DNA of 64,000 nt from Chryseobacterium sp. G0162 (GCF_003815715.1 NZ_CP033922.1:2962001-3026000); one strand, 5' to 3'. Positions 51,124 through 60,602 are shown, numbered from the stretch's first letter. The notes: a model not told the origin generated them from the sequence alone. Translations and numbers: made by a program.

Positions 51124-51131
51124 TAAATTTG
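51124..51131 (+). promoter_or_regulatory. -10/-7 box for the O-methyltransferase gene
   Basis: TAAATTTG with TTTG at 51097-51100 upstream; the 23-base spacer is at the long end of the usual range. Confidence 0.42.
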
Positions 51132-51147
51132 TTTAAATTAAAATGGT

Positions 51148-51795
51148 ATGAGTTTTTTTGAAGAAAAGAATCCTGAAATGGATAGATATTTGGAAGCACA
51201 TGCTTCCTCAGAATCCGAAATTCTGAAAAAGCTGAGAAGAGAAACTTATCAGAAAACCACACAGCCTCATATGATTTCGGGCTATCAGCAGGGAAGATTG
51301 CTTACGATCATATCCCAAATGCTACGGCCTACAAACATTCTTGAAATCGGGACATTTACCGGATATGCTACACTGTGCCTGGCTTCAGGATTAGCAAAAG
51401 ATGGTAAAATTACTACGTTGGATGTGAATGAGGATCTTGCTTATCTTCCGAAAAAATATTTTGAATCCAGCGAATACGCTGCTCAGATTGATTTCAAACT
51501 TCAGGATGCGAAAGAATTCTTACAAGAAACAGATGAGTTTTTTGACTTGATTTTTGTAGATGCCGATAAAGAAAACTATGCAGACTATTTCAAACTGATA
51601 AAACCTCATACAAAGTCAGGATCAGTAGTGATGTTTGATAACGTTTTATGGTATGGAAAAGTACTGGAAGAAAATCCAAAACTGAAATCCACGCAGTCTA
51701 TTCAGGAATTGAATGATTTAGCAGCAAAAGACGAAGATTTTGAAAATCTTATTTTACCTTTGCGTGATGGAGTCAACTTCCTTCGCAGGAAGTAA
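51148..51795 (+). CDS. SAM-dependent O-methyltransferase (family 3)
   Basis: 215 residues in the class of catechol/caffeoyl-CoA-type O-methyltransferases: MLRPTNILEIGTFTGYATLCLASGL (~62-86, SAM loop GTFTGYA), TLDVNEDLAYLPKKYF (~94), FDLIFVDADKENYADYF (~131-147, metal-binding Asp) and VVMFDNVLWYGKV (~161, DN metal site). Family members methylate small catechols. It is followed by an 86-base spacer with a hairpin and then the NlpC/P60 gene; a link between the two is not evident. Confidence 0.87.
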   Translation: MSFFEEKNPEMDRYLEAHASSESEILKKLRRETYQKTTQPHMISGYQQGRLLTIISQMLRPTNILEIGTFTGYATLCLASGLAKDGKITTLDVNEDLAYLPKKYFESSEYAAQIDFKLQDAKEFLQETDEFFDLIFVDADKENYADYFKLIKPHTKSGSVVMFDNVLWYGKVLEENPKLKSTQSIQELNDLAAKDEDFENLILPLRDGVNFLRRK

Positions 51796-51807
51796 TTAAA
51801 TGAAAAG

Positions 51808-51857
51808 ATTAAGAGATTTGGAAGTTATAGAATGATGTAATATCCAAATCTCTTAAT
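51808..51857. repeat. 15-bp perfect inverted repeat in the methyltransferase-NlpC gap
   Basis: ATTAAGAGATTTGGA (51808-51822) and TCCAAATCTCTTAAT (51843-51857) pair perfectly around a 20-base loop. There is no T-tract. It resembles AT-rich dispersed intergenic elements in related genomes, from memory. Confidence 0.55.
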
Positions 51858-51880
51858 TTCCTAATTTCTAAAAGAATAAA

Positions 51881-52597
51881 ATGAATAAAGGAATTTGTGT
51901 TGTAACAGTAGCACCCGTGAGAGCAGAAGGTTCTGACAAGGCAGAGATTGTTACGGAAATATTGTTTGGAGAAAGTGTAGATATTTTAGAAGTGAATAAA
52001 AACTGGACTAAAATAAAAATGCATTATGATGGTTATGAAGGATGGATGGATACCAAACAGCTAAAAACGGTAACAGAAGAAGACCTGGCCAATAGAAAAG
52101 TGACTGTAGTTACGGAAGACTTTTCCTCTGTTATAATGAATGATGGTAAAACTTTGTTATCAATGGGTTCTGAAGTGGAATTTCCTGTGGTAGCGTCAAG
52201 AAGAAGCCACGATGTAAGGGAAAGTGTTGCTCTTACAGCCAAAGAATTCCTTAATGTGCCTTATCTATGGGGTGGTAAAAGCTTTTTTGCGGTAGACTGC
52301 TCCGGATTTACTCAATTGGTTTACAAAGTTCACGGTATTAAGATTCCGAGGGATGCTTCACAGCAGGCAGAAATAGGGGAAGACCTTACTTTTGTGGAAG
52401 AAACGAAGCCGGGAGACTTAGCCTTCTTTGAAAACGCTGAAGGAAAGATTATCCATGTTGGTATTATGCTGGAGAACCAGAAAATTATTCATGCATCAGG
52501 AAAAGTGAGAATTGATACACTGGATTCTACCGGAATCTTTAATAAGGAAATGAATAAACATACTCATAAACTGAGAGTACTTAAAAGCATTATTTAA
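51881..52597 (+). CDS. NlpC/P60 (C40) peptidase with SH3-like N-terminus
   Basis: 238 residues. Residues ~6-60 look like a bacterial SH3 domain (VTVAPVRAEGSDKAEIVTEI, GESVDILEVNKNWTKIK, YEGWMDTKQL). The C-terminal papain-like domain has the catalytic Cys in FAVDCSGFTQLVYKVHG (~137), the catalytic His in KIIHVGIMLE (~189) and the polar residue in IIHASGKV. Such enzymes cut D-Glu-diaminopimelate bonds in peptidoglycan stem peptides. It has no signal peptide, suggesting cytosolic recycling of muropeptides rather than wall remodelling. Confidence 0.88.
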   Translation: MNKGICVVTVAPVRAEGSDKAEIVTEILFGESVDILEVNKNWTKIKMHYDGYEGWMDTKQLKTVTEEDLANRKVTVVTEDFSSVIMNDGKTLLSMGSEVEFPVVASRRSHDVRESVALTAKEFLNVPYLWGGKSFFAVDCSGFTQLVYKVHGIKIPRDASQQAEIGEDLTFVEETKPGDLAFFENAEGKIIHVGIMLENQKIIHASGKVRIDTLDSTGIFNKEMNKHTHKLRVLKSII

Positions 52598-52600
52598 AAC

Positions 52601-53065
52601 ATGAAAACTTCCGGCATATTATTAATTGTAAACACTCTTTTACTGGTTGTAATCTGGATCTTTACAGGAATTAAATATGCTGAGTTGCCTGATGTAATTC
52701 CTACGCATTTTGATTTTCAAGGGAATGTTGATGGAGAATCAGGAAAGGCAACAATTTGGGTTTTACCCTGTATTGCTACTTTTATTCATCTTCTTTTTAT
52801 AGGAATAAAAGATCCCAATTCATCCCTTTTGAATGTTCCTCAAAGTTTTCGTAACGAAAGAACGCTGAAACTGTATTTGTTTTCTCTGGAACTTCCTGTG
52901 ATGGTTTTGTTTTTGGATATTATTGTTGAAAGCATTCGTGTTGCAGAAGGAAAGCAAACAGAGCTTAGCGATGCTGTTTTCTTTATTTTAGGAACAATGA
53001 TGATGATAATTGGAATAGGGCTTATAAAATCATTTCGGGAAGGTAAAACAAAGTCTAACGGCTAG
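52601..53065 (+). CDS. DUF1648 membrane protein
   Basis: 154 residues with four hydrophobic helices (~6-24, ~62-72, ~98-116, ~126-144). The DUF1648 signature LPDVIPTHFDFQGNVDGESG follows the first helix. Proteins with this motif (SdpI-related) occur in envelope and stress contexts, but no biochemical role is settled. It lies three bases after the NlpC/P60 gene and 11 bases before waaA, so the three are one operon. Confidence 0.8.
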   Translation: MKTSGILLIVNTLLLVVIWIFTGIKYAELPDVIPTHFDFQGNVDGESGKATIWVLPCIATFIHLLFIGIKDPNSSLLNVPQSFRNERTLKLYLFSLELPVMVLFLDIIVESIRVAEGKQTELSDAVFFILGTMMMIIGIGLIKSFREGKTKSNG

Positions 53066-53076
53066 ATCTATCAAAA

Positions 53077-54315
53077 TTGAATTTACTTTATAATATATTT
53101 ATCAGTCTTCTGATTTTTGGAATGAAAGTTTTCTCATTATTTAATGATAAAACTAAAAAAGGCGTTGAGGGAAGAAAGCAGTCTTTAGATAAGGTAAAAT
53201 CTGCTTTTTCAAAAACAGATAAGGTGATCTGGATGCATGCTGCCAGTTTAGGAGAATATGAGCAGGGTTTGCCTGTACTGGAAAGGCTTAAGGATCAGTT
53301 TCCAGATCATAAAATCCTGGTAACATTCTTTTCCCCGTCAGGATATGAAAATGTAATTAAAAAGAAACATATTGCAGATGTAATCTGTTACCTCCCATTT
53401 GATAGAAAGAATACTGTAAAAGAATTTATCTCACAATTTGATGTTAAACTATTTTTTACGGTTAAGTATGACTACTGGTATAATCTGCTTGCAGTACTAC
53501 GAGAGAAAAATGCAAAGATCTATGTGATTTCTGCTTTATTCTACGAGAGTCAATCTTTTTTTACCTCGTATGGGAAATGGTTTGTGAAACAGCTTAAGCA
53601 AAATGTAGACTGGTTCTTTCATCAGACCCAATTCTCATTGGCTTTGGCTAAAAGTGTAGGACTTGTGAAGTCTTCTATAACAGGAGATACCAGGTTTGAT
53701 AGGGTAAAACAACTTCGAAATCGTGATAACCAAGTTGAGTATATTACAGACTTTATAGCAGATCAGAAAGCTGTTGTTTTTGGGAGTTCCTGGCAGGCAG
53801 AGGAGAAAATAGCAGAAATGATTTCCCGTAAAAATAACACGATCAAAATAATCATTGCTCCTCATGATTTGAAGAGGGTAGAGCACCTGAAAAATATCTT
53901 TCCTGATGCTTTATTGTATAGCGAAATTAAGAAATCTGAGTCTTTAATCTTTAAGCCTCAAATCTTAATTATAGATAGTATAGGATTGCTTTCAAAGCTT
54001 TATTCCTATGCTGATATAGCAGTCGTAGGTGGGGGATTCCATGATGCAGGGCTTCATAATATTCTGGAGGCTGCCACATTTGGCGTTCCGGTTATCTTTG
54101 GAAATCATTATAAAAAGAATCCTGAAGCAGACGATCTTATTAACAAAAATGGAGGGAGGTCTTTTGCAGACGAAGCCACGGCTGCAGAATTCGTGTTATT
54201 TCTTGCTAATAAGGATCATGAAGAAGAACTTGCAGAAATGGCTGAAAAGGCAAAGAATTTCGTTGATGAAAAACCCGGTTCTACAGAAATGATCCTCCAT
54301 AAAATCCTATCTTAA
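53077..54315 (+). CDS. waaA: 3-deoxy-D-manno-octulosonic acid (Kdo) transferase
   Basis: 412 residues from a TTG start: LNLLYNIFISLLIFG supplies the N-terminal membrane anchor that a later ATG would cut. Signatures: IWMHAASLGEYEQGLPVLERL (~50-70, with the conserved HAASLGE), VTFFSPSGYE (~87), YDYWYNLLAVLREKNAKIYVISALF (~127-151), GDTRFDRV (~204), and the GT-B donor region VVGGGFHDAGLHNILEAATFGVPVIFG (~317-343). It adds Kdo to lipid A precursors in LPS synthesis. Its 3' end overlaps the convergent 54307 gene by nine bases. Confidence 0.92.
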   Translation: MNLLYNIFISLLIFGMKVFSLFNDKTKKGVEGRKQSLDKVKSAFSKTDKVIWMHAASLGEYEQGLPVLERLKDQFPDHKILVTFFSPSGYENVIKKKHIADVICYLPFDRKNTVKEFISQFDVKLFFTVKYDYWYNLLAVLREKNAKIYVISALFYESQSFFTSYGKWFVKQLKQNVDWFFHQTQFSLALAKSVGLVKSSITGDTRFDRVKQLRNRDNQVEYITDFIADQKAVVFGSSWQAEEKIAEMISRKNNTIKIIIAPHDLKRVEHLKNIFPDALLYSEIKKSESLIFKPQILIIDSIGLLSKLYSYADIAVVGGGFHDAGLHNILEAATFGVPVIFGNHYKKNPEADDLINKNGGRSFADEATAAEFVLFLANKDHEEELAEMAEKAKNFVDEKPGSTEMILHKILS

Positions 54316-54933
54316 GAATCCCTGGCTTTTGATGTTCTTCATGATTTGATCAATATTTTCAGGAATACGATCACACTCAAACCAATTTAAATCAAGACCA
54401 TTGTTAATGCATAGTTTTTGGAGATAATGATTTTCAGATATTTTTTGCTGTAGGGTTCTTAAAAGTTCATCAAATTCCATCCAATAATCTTCATCCAGTT
54501 TTTTAATGATAGTGAGAGACTTGAATATTTTATTGATGATGTAAATGTAAAGTTTGTAAACATTATCAAATCGTTGTCTGCTCAGATCATTATTGTGATC
54601 TAATATTCTATCAATCATCAGAAGATTGAGGGATACCTCCCCGAATTTATCTGTTGTTATTTTGATATGTTCAGTGATTTCTGCACTGATTTTTCGGATA
54701 ATGGTCAGGAAATACTTAGTGTTGCCAATATATTTTGATGCCAAAAGAATTTTTTCTTCTACATTTTGTTCCATGGCATTTCTCTTATCGTCAGTAGTTT
54801 CCGGATCAATAAGCTCGAAATACAGTTTTTTAGATAATAATTTATCTTTTCTCAGGAGCCTGAAAATAAGTTTGTCCTTCTCTGTGCTTGAAAAAGCACT
54901 CAGTGCCGCCTTAAACTCTTTTGAATACTCCAT
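54307..54933 (-). CDS. Conserved helical protein of unknown function
   Basis: 208 residues, almost all helical and charged (KEFKAALSAFSSTEKDKLIF, EKILLASKYIGNTKYFL, IIRKISAEITEHIKITTDKF). It has no signal peptide or membrane helix and two cysteines near the end. I recognise no family. It is the last gene of a minus-strand unit after an acyltransferase and a glycosyltransferase, overlapping the glycosyltransferase stop by one base. Its 3' end overlaps waaA. Confidence 0.6.
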   Translation of the reverse strand: MEYSKEFKAALSAFSSTEKDKLIFRLLRKDKLLSKKLYFELIDPETTDDKRNAMEQNVEEKILLASKYIGNTKYFLTIIRKISAEITEHIKITTDKFGEVSLNLLMIDRILDHNNDLSRQRFDNVYKLYIYIINKIFKSLTIIKKLDEDYWMEFDELLRTLQQKISENHYLQKLCINNGLDLNWFECDRIPENIDQIMKNIKSQGFLR

Positions 54934-55688
54934 TAGTTGAATATTTTTGAATATTTTAGAAATCCGTTTATTGCCCAGTTTGCCGTATAATACAATGATT
55001 TTACAGTGGAGAATCCCATAAAGTCTTTATATACGAGGTACTGATCTTTAATAATATTTTTTTTATTTCTGGAAACACTGTTCTCACGCATTCTGTATTT
55101 CGCCATCGTTTTATTGATAGGCATTCCTTCCGGAATTACTTTCAGTAGATTTAACCACATTACATGGTCTTCACGCTTGCTTTTTACCGGGAACAGAAAC
55201 TTTCCGACTCTTTTAGTGTCATACATCGTAGAGACCGGTGCCAGTCGGCAGGTTTTCAATAAATTGGAGAAAGTAACAATTTTATCTGCAAGAAAATCTT
55301 TTAATATGGGCTGGAGCTGCTCATCACATCTTGAATAATTACAGTAGACAAGCTCTGCATTGTGTTCCTGCATATAACCTGTCATGATCTCAAGGTATTC
55401 AGGGTACCAAAAATCATCAGAATCCAGAAATGCAATGTACCGGCCCTCAGCTCTCTCAAGACTATTGTTTCTTGCATTTCCTGCCCCACCATTTTTCTCC
55501 AGAACCTGAAGTTTGATTCTTGGGTCATTATACTTTCTGATGATCTCAACCGTGTTATCCTTAGAAAGATCATCAGTAATGAGCCATTCCCAGTTTTCAT
55601 AGGTTTGATTCAGAACAGACTGTATTGTTTCTTCTATAAAATCAGCAGAATTGTAGCAGGGAGTAATAATGGAGACCAGGTCTTTCAT
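54933..55688 (-). CDS. Glycosyltransferase family 2
   Basis: 251 residues with a GT-A start: VSIITPCYNSADFIEETIQSVL (5-26), WLITDDLSKDNTVEIIRK (~34-51), and metal-binding DSDD in IAFLDSDDFWYPEYLE (~88-103). The C-terminal third has WLNLLKVIPEG and MAKYRMRENSVSRNK, typical of LPS-core or capsule glycosyltransferases. It lies 24 bases after the acyltransferase gene, so the pair probably acts on one surface glycan. Confidence 0.88.
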   Translation of the reverse strand: MKDLVSIITPCYNSADFIEETIQSVLNQTYENWEWLITDDLSKDNTVEIIRKYNDPRIKLQVLEKNGGAGNARNNSLERAEGRYIAFLDSDDFWYPEYLEIMTGYMQEHNAELVYCNYSRCDEQLQPILKDFLADKIVTFSNLLKTCRLAPVSTMYDTKRVGKFLFPVKSKREDHVMWLNLLKVIPEGMPINKTMAKYRMRENSVSRNKKNIIKDQYLVYKDFMGFSTVKSLYYTANWAINGFLKYSKIFN

Positions 55689-55712
55689 TCGTGTTGTAAA
55701 ATATCGGTAAAA

Positions 55713-56690
55713 TTATAAAAATCTTTTTTCATAAAGGTGCCATGAAGCGATTCCGACTCCAATAACCACAAACATACATACAATACTCATAAGATATGGA
55801 TTGTAGTTGGCAAAAAGTCCCAAAGTAGCAAATACTCTGATGATAGGGAAGTGGAAGATATAAATTCCGTACGTGAAATCCCCGTATTTTCCAAAATTAT
55901 TCAGGAACTTGAAGGAATAAGCAATATACAGGACGATAATGCTAATCATTATGGGCGAGAATAGTTTTATTTTAAAAATAAGATCAATCCAAACCGTAAG
56001 GATAGCAATGATGAAAAGGGTGTTTTTATGCTGAATAAACTTATCAAAATGAAAATAAAGAAGCATTCCGCCAATAAAATAGCATAATGAACCTGGAAGC
56101 TGCCTTGAAAGTGCTGCTTTTCCGGACATTTCAAAATAATTAAGATAAATGAGAGATAGAAAGTATAAAACAATCAGACTGATAGTACGGTATTTATTAT
56201 TTTTTCCAAACAGTAAAAACATCAGCGGAACTGCTATGTAAAAACACATTTCGATCTTAAGAGTCCATAAAGCTCCGTTTACCGCTTGATTTCCAAATAC
56301 CCCCGGAAGCCATGGAGCTTTAAAATTGAGGAATATTGAATTCCAGAACAAATATTTATACACCTGTGTATTGCTGAAGTATTCGGAGAATGGTAAAGTA
56401 CTCACCAGGCTCAATAGAGTAGCACAAAGGAATACAACAAGTAAATAGGCAGGAACAATCCTGTTGAACCTTTTCTTAGCGTAGCTTTTCAGGCTGGAAG
56501 ATCTCTCGTAGCTTCTTGCAATTAAGAAACCACTTACAATGAAAAACGAGAAAACAGCAACTTCAACAGGGCTATGGGTTAAAAAGGAAAGCTTTTCAGA
56601 AGCACTTAAAGCACCCAAATGTCCAACGAAGACAATAAAAGCGAGGAGAACACGGATGAAGTCAAAATTGTTTTTCGTTATAGCCTGCAT
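55713..56690 (-). CDS. Acyltransferase family 3 (OafA/YrhL-like)
   Basis: 325 residues with about ten hydrophobic helices. The N-terminal FDFIRVLLAFIVFVGHLGAL contains the catalytic His of the family (~19). SFFIVSGFLIARSYERS and AKKRFNRIVPAYLLVV (~68-83) follow the usual pattern, and WTLKIEMCFYIAVPLMFLLF (~142-161) is the conserved WTLxxE segment. Members add acetyl groups to cell-surface sugars. First gene of a minus-strand unit with a glycosyltransferase and a helical protein, with a promoter box 16 bases upstream. Confidence 0.88.
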   Translation of the reverse strand: MQAITKNNFDFIRVLLAFIVFVGHLGALSASEKLSFLTHSPVEVAVFSFFIVSGFLIARSYERSSSLKSYAKKRFNRIVPAYLLVVFLCATLLSLVSTLPFSEYFSNTQVYKYLFWNSIFLNFKAPWLPGVFGNQAVNGALWTLKIEMCFYIAVPLMFLLFGKNNKYRTISLIVLYFLSLIYLNYFEMSGKAALSRQLPGSLCYFIGGMLLYFHFDKFIQHKNTLFIIAILTVWIDLIFKIKLFSPIMISIIVLYIAYSFKFLNNFGKYGDFTYGIYIFHFPIIRVFATLGLFANYNPYLMSIVCMFVVIGVGIASWHLYEKRFL

Positions 56691-56705
56691 TTTTTTTCTT
56701 TCCTA

Positions 56706-56713
56706 CAAAAATA
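56706..56713 (-). promoter_or_regulatory. -10/-7 box for the acyltransferase operon
   Basis: TATTTTTG on the minus strand, 16 bases ahead of the start codon. Confidence 0.42.
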
Positions 56714-56888
56714 ACTTTTTTAATAAAACAGAGGTATTTTCAAATGTTCAATATTTGTTAAATAAAGAGAATATGGCCTCATGCTATTTTAAAATATGTA
56801 TAAATAAAAGCCGATAAAATAATTTTTCACAAAAAATAGTAATATAAATCAAAAAAATTATAATTTTAGCGCTTGAAAAAATTGATCT

Positions 56889-57368
56889 ATGAAGAAATTA
56901 GCACTACTATTTTTTGGTTTATCATTATTGGTAACTACCGGCTGTAATAATAGCAACGATATTGTTATAGATGAACCTGTTATTGGACTCTGGCAACCGC
57001 TAAAAGAGGTGGTTACTACCGTTGAGGTAGGGGAGCAGCCAATTTCAGATGTGATTACATATACCGACTGCCAGAAACAATCCAGATGGTGGTTCAGTAC
57101 GGAAATAACCGGGAAAAGAATAGATGTGGAGGATCCTACTACAGGAACAGCCTGTAATATTTTACCTGATAAAAACTTTACATACTCATACGATAAAAGT
57201 GGTAAAACCCTTCAGATCAAATATCAGGGAGTGGTAGCACCGGTGAATACAAAAGTTATGACACTGGATGCAACAACGCTCAATTTATCAATTAGAGAAG
57301 AAACCGAAGATCCTACGATATACAAAACAAGAACTATTACTTTTAAAAGAGTGAACCCTCAGTCTTAA
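56889..57368 (+). CDS. Lipocalin-like lipoprotein
   Basis: 159 residues. Lipobox TTGC (Cys19) and Asn/Asp-rich linker NNSNDIVIDEP. The rest is a small beta-barrel-like domain with a G-x-W strand (VIGLWQPLKEV, ~32-42) and a C-terminal RTITFKRV, features of lipocalin-like Bacteroidetes lipoproteins. Two cysteines (YTDCQKQS, TACNILPD) could form a disulfide. Ligand and role unknown. Single gene with a hairpin terminator downstream. Confidence 0.65.
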   Translation: MKKLALLFFGLSLLVTTGCNNSNDIVIDEPVIGLWQPLKEVVTTVEVGEQPISDVITYTDCQKQSRWWFSTEITGKRIDVEDPTTGTACNILPDKNFTYSYDKSGKTLQIKYQGVVAPVNTKVMTLDATTLNLSIREETEDPTIYKTRTITFKRVNPQS

Positions 57369-57389
57369 TAGTGTCCTTCAAGATATAAT

Positions 57390-57425
57390 AAAGGTCTCAT
57401 CTTCGGGTGAGACCTTTCTGTTTTA
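57390..57425 (+). terminator. Terminator after the lipocalin-like gene
   Basis: AAAGGTCTCA/TGAGACCTTT hairpin around TCTTCGGG, then CTGTTTT. Confidence 0.75.
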
Positions 57426-57476
57426 CAGGGAATGGTAATTCATCATAAATTAAATTTCTATTTCCTTTAAAATCAT

Positions 57477-57484
57477 TATTTTTG
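57477..57484 (+). promoter_or_regulatory. -10/-7 box for leuS
   Basis: TATTTTTG, 65 bases ahead of the GTG start of leuS. The -33 region is unremarkable. Confidence 0.38.
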
Positions 57485-57548
57485 TGAATCTTGTTTTACA
57501 AGAAAAACAATTCGATATTAAAGTCTAACATATAAACATCTATATAAA

Positions 57549-60362
57549 GTGTTTTACGATCATCAGCAGATAGAAAAAAAGTGGCAGAAATACTGGGAGG
57601 ACAATCAAACATATAAAACTTCCAACAATACCGATAAACCTAAATTTTATGTACTCGATATGTTTCCGTACCCATCCGGAGCAGGACTTCACGTAGGACA
57701 TCCGCTAGGATATATTGCGTCAGATATCTATGCGAGATATAAAAGACACCAGGGGTTTAACGTTCTCCACCCGGTAGGTTATGACAGCTTCGGGCTTCCT
57801 GCTGAGCAGTATGCAATCCAGACAGGACAACATCCCGCTATTACTACAGAACAAAATATCAACAGATACGAGGAGCAATTAAGAAAAATCGGATTCTCAT
57901 TTGACTGGAGCAGAGAAGTAAGAACTTCTGATGCCTCTTATTATAAATGGACCCAGTGGATTTTTATCGAACTGTATCACTCCTGGTATAATAAAAATAC
58001 AGACAAGGCAGAATCTATTGATACTCTAATCAAACATTTTGAAGAAAAAGGGACAGAAGGATTAAATGCCAATCAAAACGATGAATTGAATTTCACCGCT
58101 GAAGAATGGACTAATGCTTCTGCTATTGATAAAGAAGATATCTTATTAAACTATCGTCTTGCTTTTAGAGCAGAGACTACAGTGAACTGGTGCCCTGCTT
58201 TAGGAACAGTTTTAGCGAATGATGAGATAAAAGACGGAAAATCTGAAAGAGGAGGTTTCCCTGTGTTCCAAAAGAAAATGATGCAGTGGAGCATGAGAAT
58301 TTCTGCTTACTCTGAAAGACTGTTACAAGGTCTTTCTACATTGGACTGGCCGCAACCGTTGAAAGATGCTCAGGAATACTGGATCGGAAAATCTCAGGGA
58401 GCACAGGTTCAGTTCCAGGTAGAAGGTCACAACGAAATTGTTGAGGTTTTCACTACAAGACCTGATACCATCTTTGGAGCAACCTTTATGGTATTGGCTC
58501 CGGAAAATCCTTTAGTGGATACTATTACTACAGAGGCTCAAAAAGCAGAAGTAGATACTTATATAGAAGAAACTTCCAAGAAAACCGAAAGAGACAGAAT
58601 GTCTGACGTGAAAAACGTGAGTGGAGCTTTCACAGGAAGTTATGTAATCAACCCATTCAGCGGAGAGAAAATGCCAATCTATATTTCAGACTATGTATTG
58701 ATGGGATATGGAACAGGAGCTGTAATGGCTGTTCCTGCACATGACGAACGTGACCACAGATTTGCAAAGAAATTTAATTTAGAAATTAAAAAAGTAGTTG
58801 AAACAGAAGAAGACGTTCAGGAAAATTCTTTTGACTCTAAAGACTCTGTTTGTGTAAACTCAGATTTCTTAAACGGATTACATTATGCTGAAGCCAAGTC
58901 CAAAATAATTTCTGAAATTGAAACGAAAGGTATCGGTCACGGAACGACGAACTACAGACAACGTGATGCTATTTTCTCCAGACAACGGTATTGGGGAGAA
59001 CCGGTTCCTATATATTATAAGGATGGAATGCCATACACATTACCTGTTTCTGCATTACCATTAGAACTCCCTGAAGTTGAAAAATATTTGCCAACGGAAG
59101 ATGGAGATCCACCACTAGGAAATGCTAAAACATTTGCATGGGATGAGGTGAACCAGAAAGTAGTTTCTACAGATTTAATTGATGACCAAACAATATTCCC
59201 ATTAGAATTATCTACAATGCCAGGTTGGGCTGGAAGCTCATGGTATTTCCTTAGATATATGGATCCACAGAATGATGGAGAATTCAGCGCAAAGAACCTT
59301 TCAGATTATTGGGGACAAGTAGACTTATATATAGGAGGTAGCGAGCATGCAACCGGTCACTTATTATATTCACGTTTCTGGAATATGTTCTTAAAAGACA
59401 GAGGATATATCAATCATGATGAGCCTTTCCAGAAATTAATCAACCAGGGAATGATCCTGGGGATGAGTGCATTCGTATATAGAATTGATGGTACTAATCA
59501 ATATGTATCTAAAAATTTAGCGAGCGAATATCAGACTCAGCAGATCCATGTTGATGTATCCTTATTAAAAGGAACATCTGATGAATTGGATACTGAAGCA
59601 TTCAAAGCATGGAGACCAGACTATGCTCATGCAGAATTTATTCTGGAAGATGGAAAATACATCACAGACCGTGAAGTAGAAAAAATGTCCAAGTCAAAAT
59701 ACAATGTAGTAAACCCTGATGATATTTGTGATGAATATGGGGCAGACGGACTAAGATTGTATGAAATGTTCTTAGGACCATTAGAGCAATCCAAGCCTTG
59801 GAATACACAGGGGCTAAGCGGAGTATATGGTTTCCTTAAAAAATTCTGGAACCTTTATTTCAATGGAGAGGTATTTGAAGTTTCTGAAGAAGAACCTACA
59901 AAAGCAGAATATAAAGTTTTGCATACCTTAATAAAGAAAGTCGTTTACGATATTGAAAACTTCTCTTTCAATACCTCTGTATCATCATTTATGATCGCTG
60001 TAAATGAGCTTCAGAAATTAAAATGTAACAAACGCAATATTTTAGAACCACTAGCCGTTATCATTTCTCCATATGCACCGCACATTTGTGAAGAATTGTG
60101 GAGTTTATTAGGTCATGATACCTCTATCGAATTCGAGAAGTTTCCGGCATTAAACGAAGATTATCTAATCGAGGATGAAATTGAGTATCCGGTAAGTGTA
60201 AATGGTAAAATGAAGTTCAAAATTTCTCTTTCAGCTCAATTATCTGCTAAGGAGGTAGAAGATTTGGTGATTTCAAATGAGAAAATGCAACAGATTTTGG
60301 AGGGTAAAACCCCTAAAAAAATCATTGTAGTCCCTCACCGTATTGTGAATATCGTAATTTAA
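57549..60362 (+). CDS. leuS: Leucine--tRNA ligase
   Basis: 937 residues from a GTG (VFYDHQQIEKKWQKYWEDN). Class I synthetase: HIGH-type PYPSGAGLHVGHPLGY (~40-55), the CP1 editing domain with VFTTRPDTIFGATFMVLAPE (~299-318) and GTGAVMAVPAHDERD (~389-403), KMSKS in VEKMSKSKYNVVNP (~712-725), and a C-terminal domain. It charges tRNA-Leu and edits mischarged products. The extra ~80 residues over E. coli LeuS are the usual Bacteroidetes insertions (for example before KMSKS). Frame and length show no damage. Confidence 0.96.
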   Translation: MFYDHQQIEKKWQKYWEDNQTYKTSNNTDKPKFYVLDMFPYPSGAGLHVGHPLGYIASDIYARYKRHQGFNVLHPVGYDSFGLPAEQYAIQTGQHPAITTEQNINRYEEQLRKIGFSFDWSREVRTSDASYYKWTQWIFIELYHSWYNKNTDKAESIDTLIKHFEEKGTEGLNANQNDELNFTAEEWTNASAIDKEDILLNYRLAFRAETTVNWCPALGTVLANDEIKDGKSERGGFPVFQKKMMQWSMRISAYSERLLQGLSTLDWPQPLKDAQEYWIGKSQGAQVQFQVEGHNEIVEVFTTRPDTIFGATFMVLAPENPLVDTITTEAQKAEVDTYIEETSKKTERDRMSDVKNVSGAFTGSYVINPFSGEKMPIYISDYVLMGYGTGAVMAVPAHDERDHRFAKKFNLEIKKVVETEEDVQENSFDSKDSVCVNSDFLNGLHYAEAKSKIISEIETKGIGHGTTNYRQRDAIFSRQRYWGEPVPIYYKDGMPYTLPVSALPLELPEVEKYLPTEDGDPPLGNAKTFAWDEVNQKVVSTDLIDDQTIFPLELSTMPGWAGSSWYFLRYMDPQNDGEFSAKNLSDYWGQVDLYIGGSEHATGHLLYSRFWNMFLKDRGYINHDEPFQKLINQGMILGMSAFVYRIDGTNQYVSKNLASEYQTQQIHVDVSLLKGTSDELDTEAFKAWRPDYAHAEFILEDGKYITDREVEKMSKSKYNVVNPDDICDEYGADGLRLYEMFLGPLEQSKPWNTQGLSGVYGFLKKFWNLYFNGEVFEVSEEEPTKAEYKVLHTLIKKVVYDIENFSFNTSVSSFMIAVNELQKLKCNKRNILEPLAVIISPYAPHICEELWSLLGHDTSIEFEKFPALNEDYLIEDEIEYPVSVNGKMKFKISLSAQLSAKEVEDLVISNEKMQQILEGKTPKKIIVVPHRIVNIVI

Positions 60363-60544
60363 AAAAAAATTAACATTGGGAAATTAAAAAAAATGGGTGT
60401 TTTATTTTTTTGATTTTTTAATTCAAATGTTAAATTTGGGGAAAATAAATAAAATATTTAAGAATAATTATTATATCGGAATCGTATTAAATTTTCTTTA
60501 TCAAAAAAAAGCAAAATGTTTAATTAAGACTCTTGCATTTTAAT

Positions 60545-60552
60545 TAATTTTG
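60545..60552 (+). promoter_or_regulatory. -10/-7 box for exbB-exbD-exbD-tonB
   Basis: TAATTTTG, ~50 bases before the exbB ATG. The gap between leuS and exbB is 240 bases of very AT-rich DNA with no clear leuS terminator. Confidence 0.42.
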
Positions 60553-60602
60553 CCTTTAATTTACACCCTGTAAAATTTTAAAACAATATAATTTAGTTAA
60601 AT

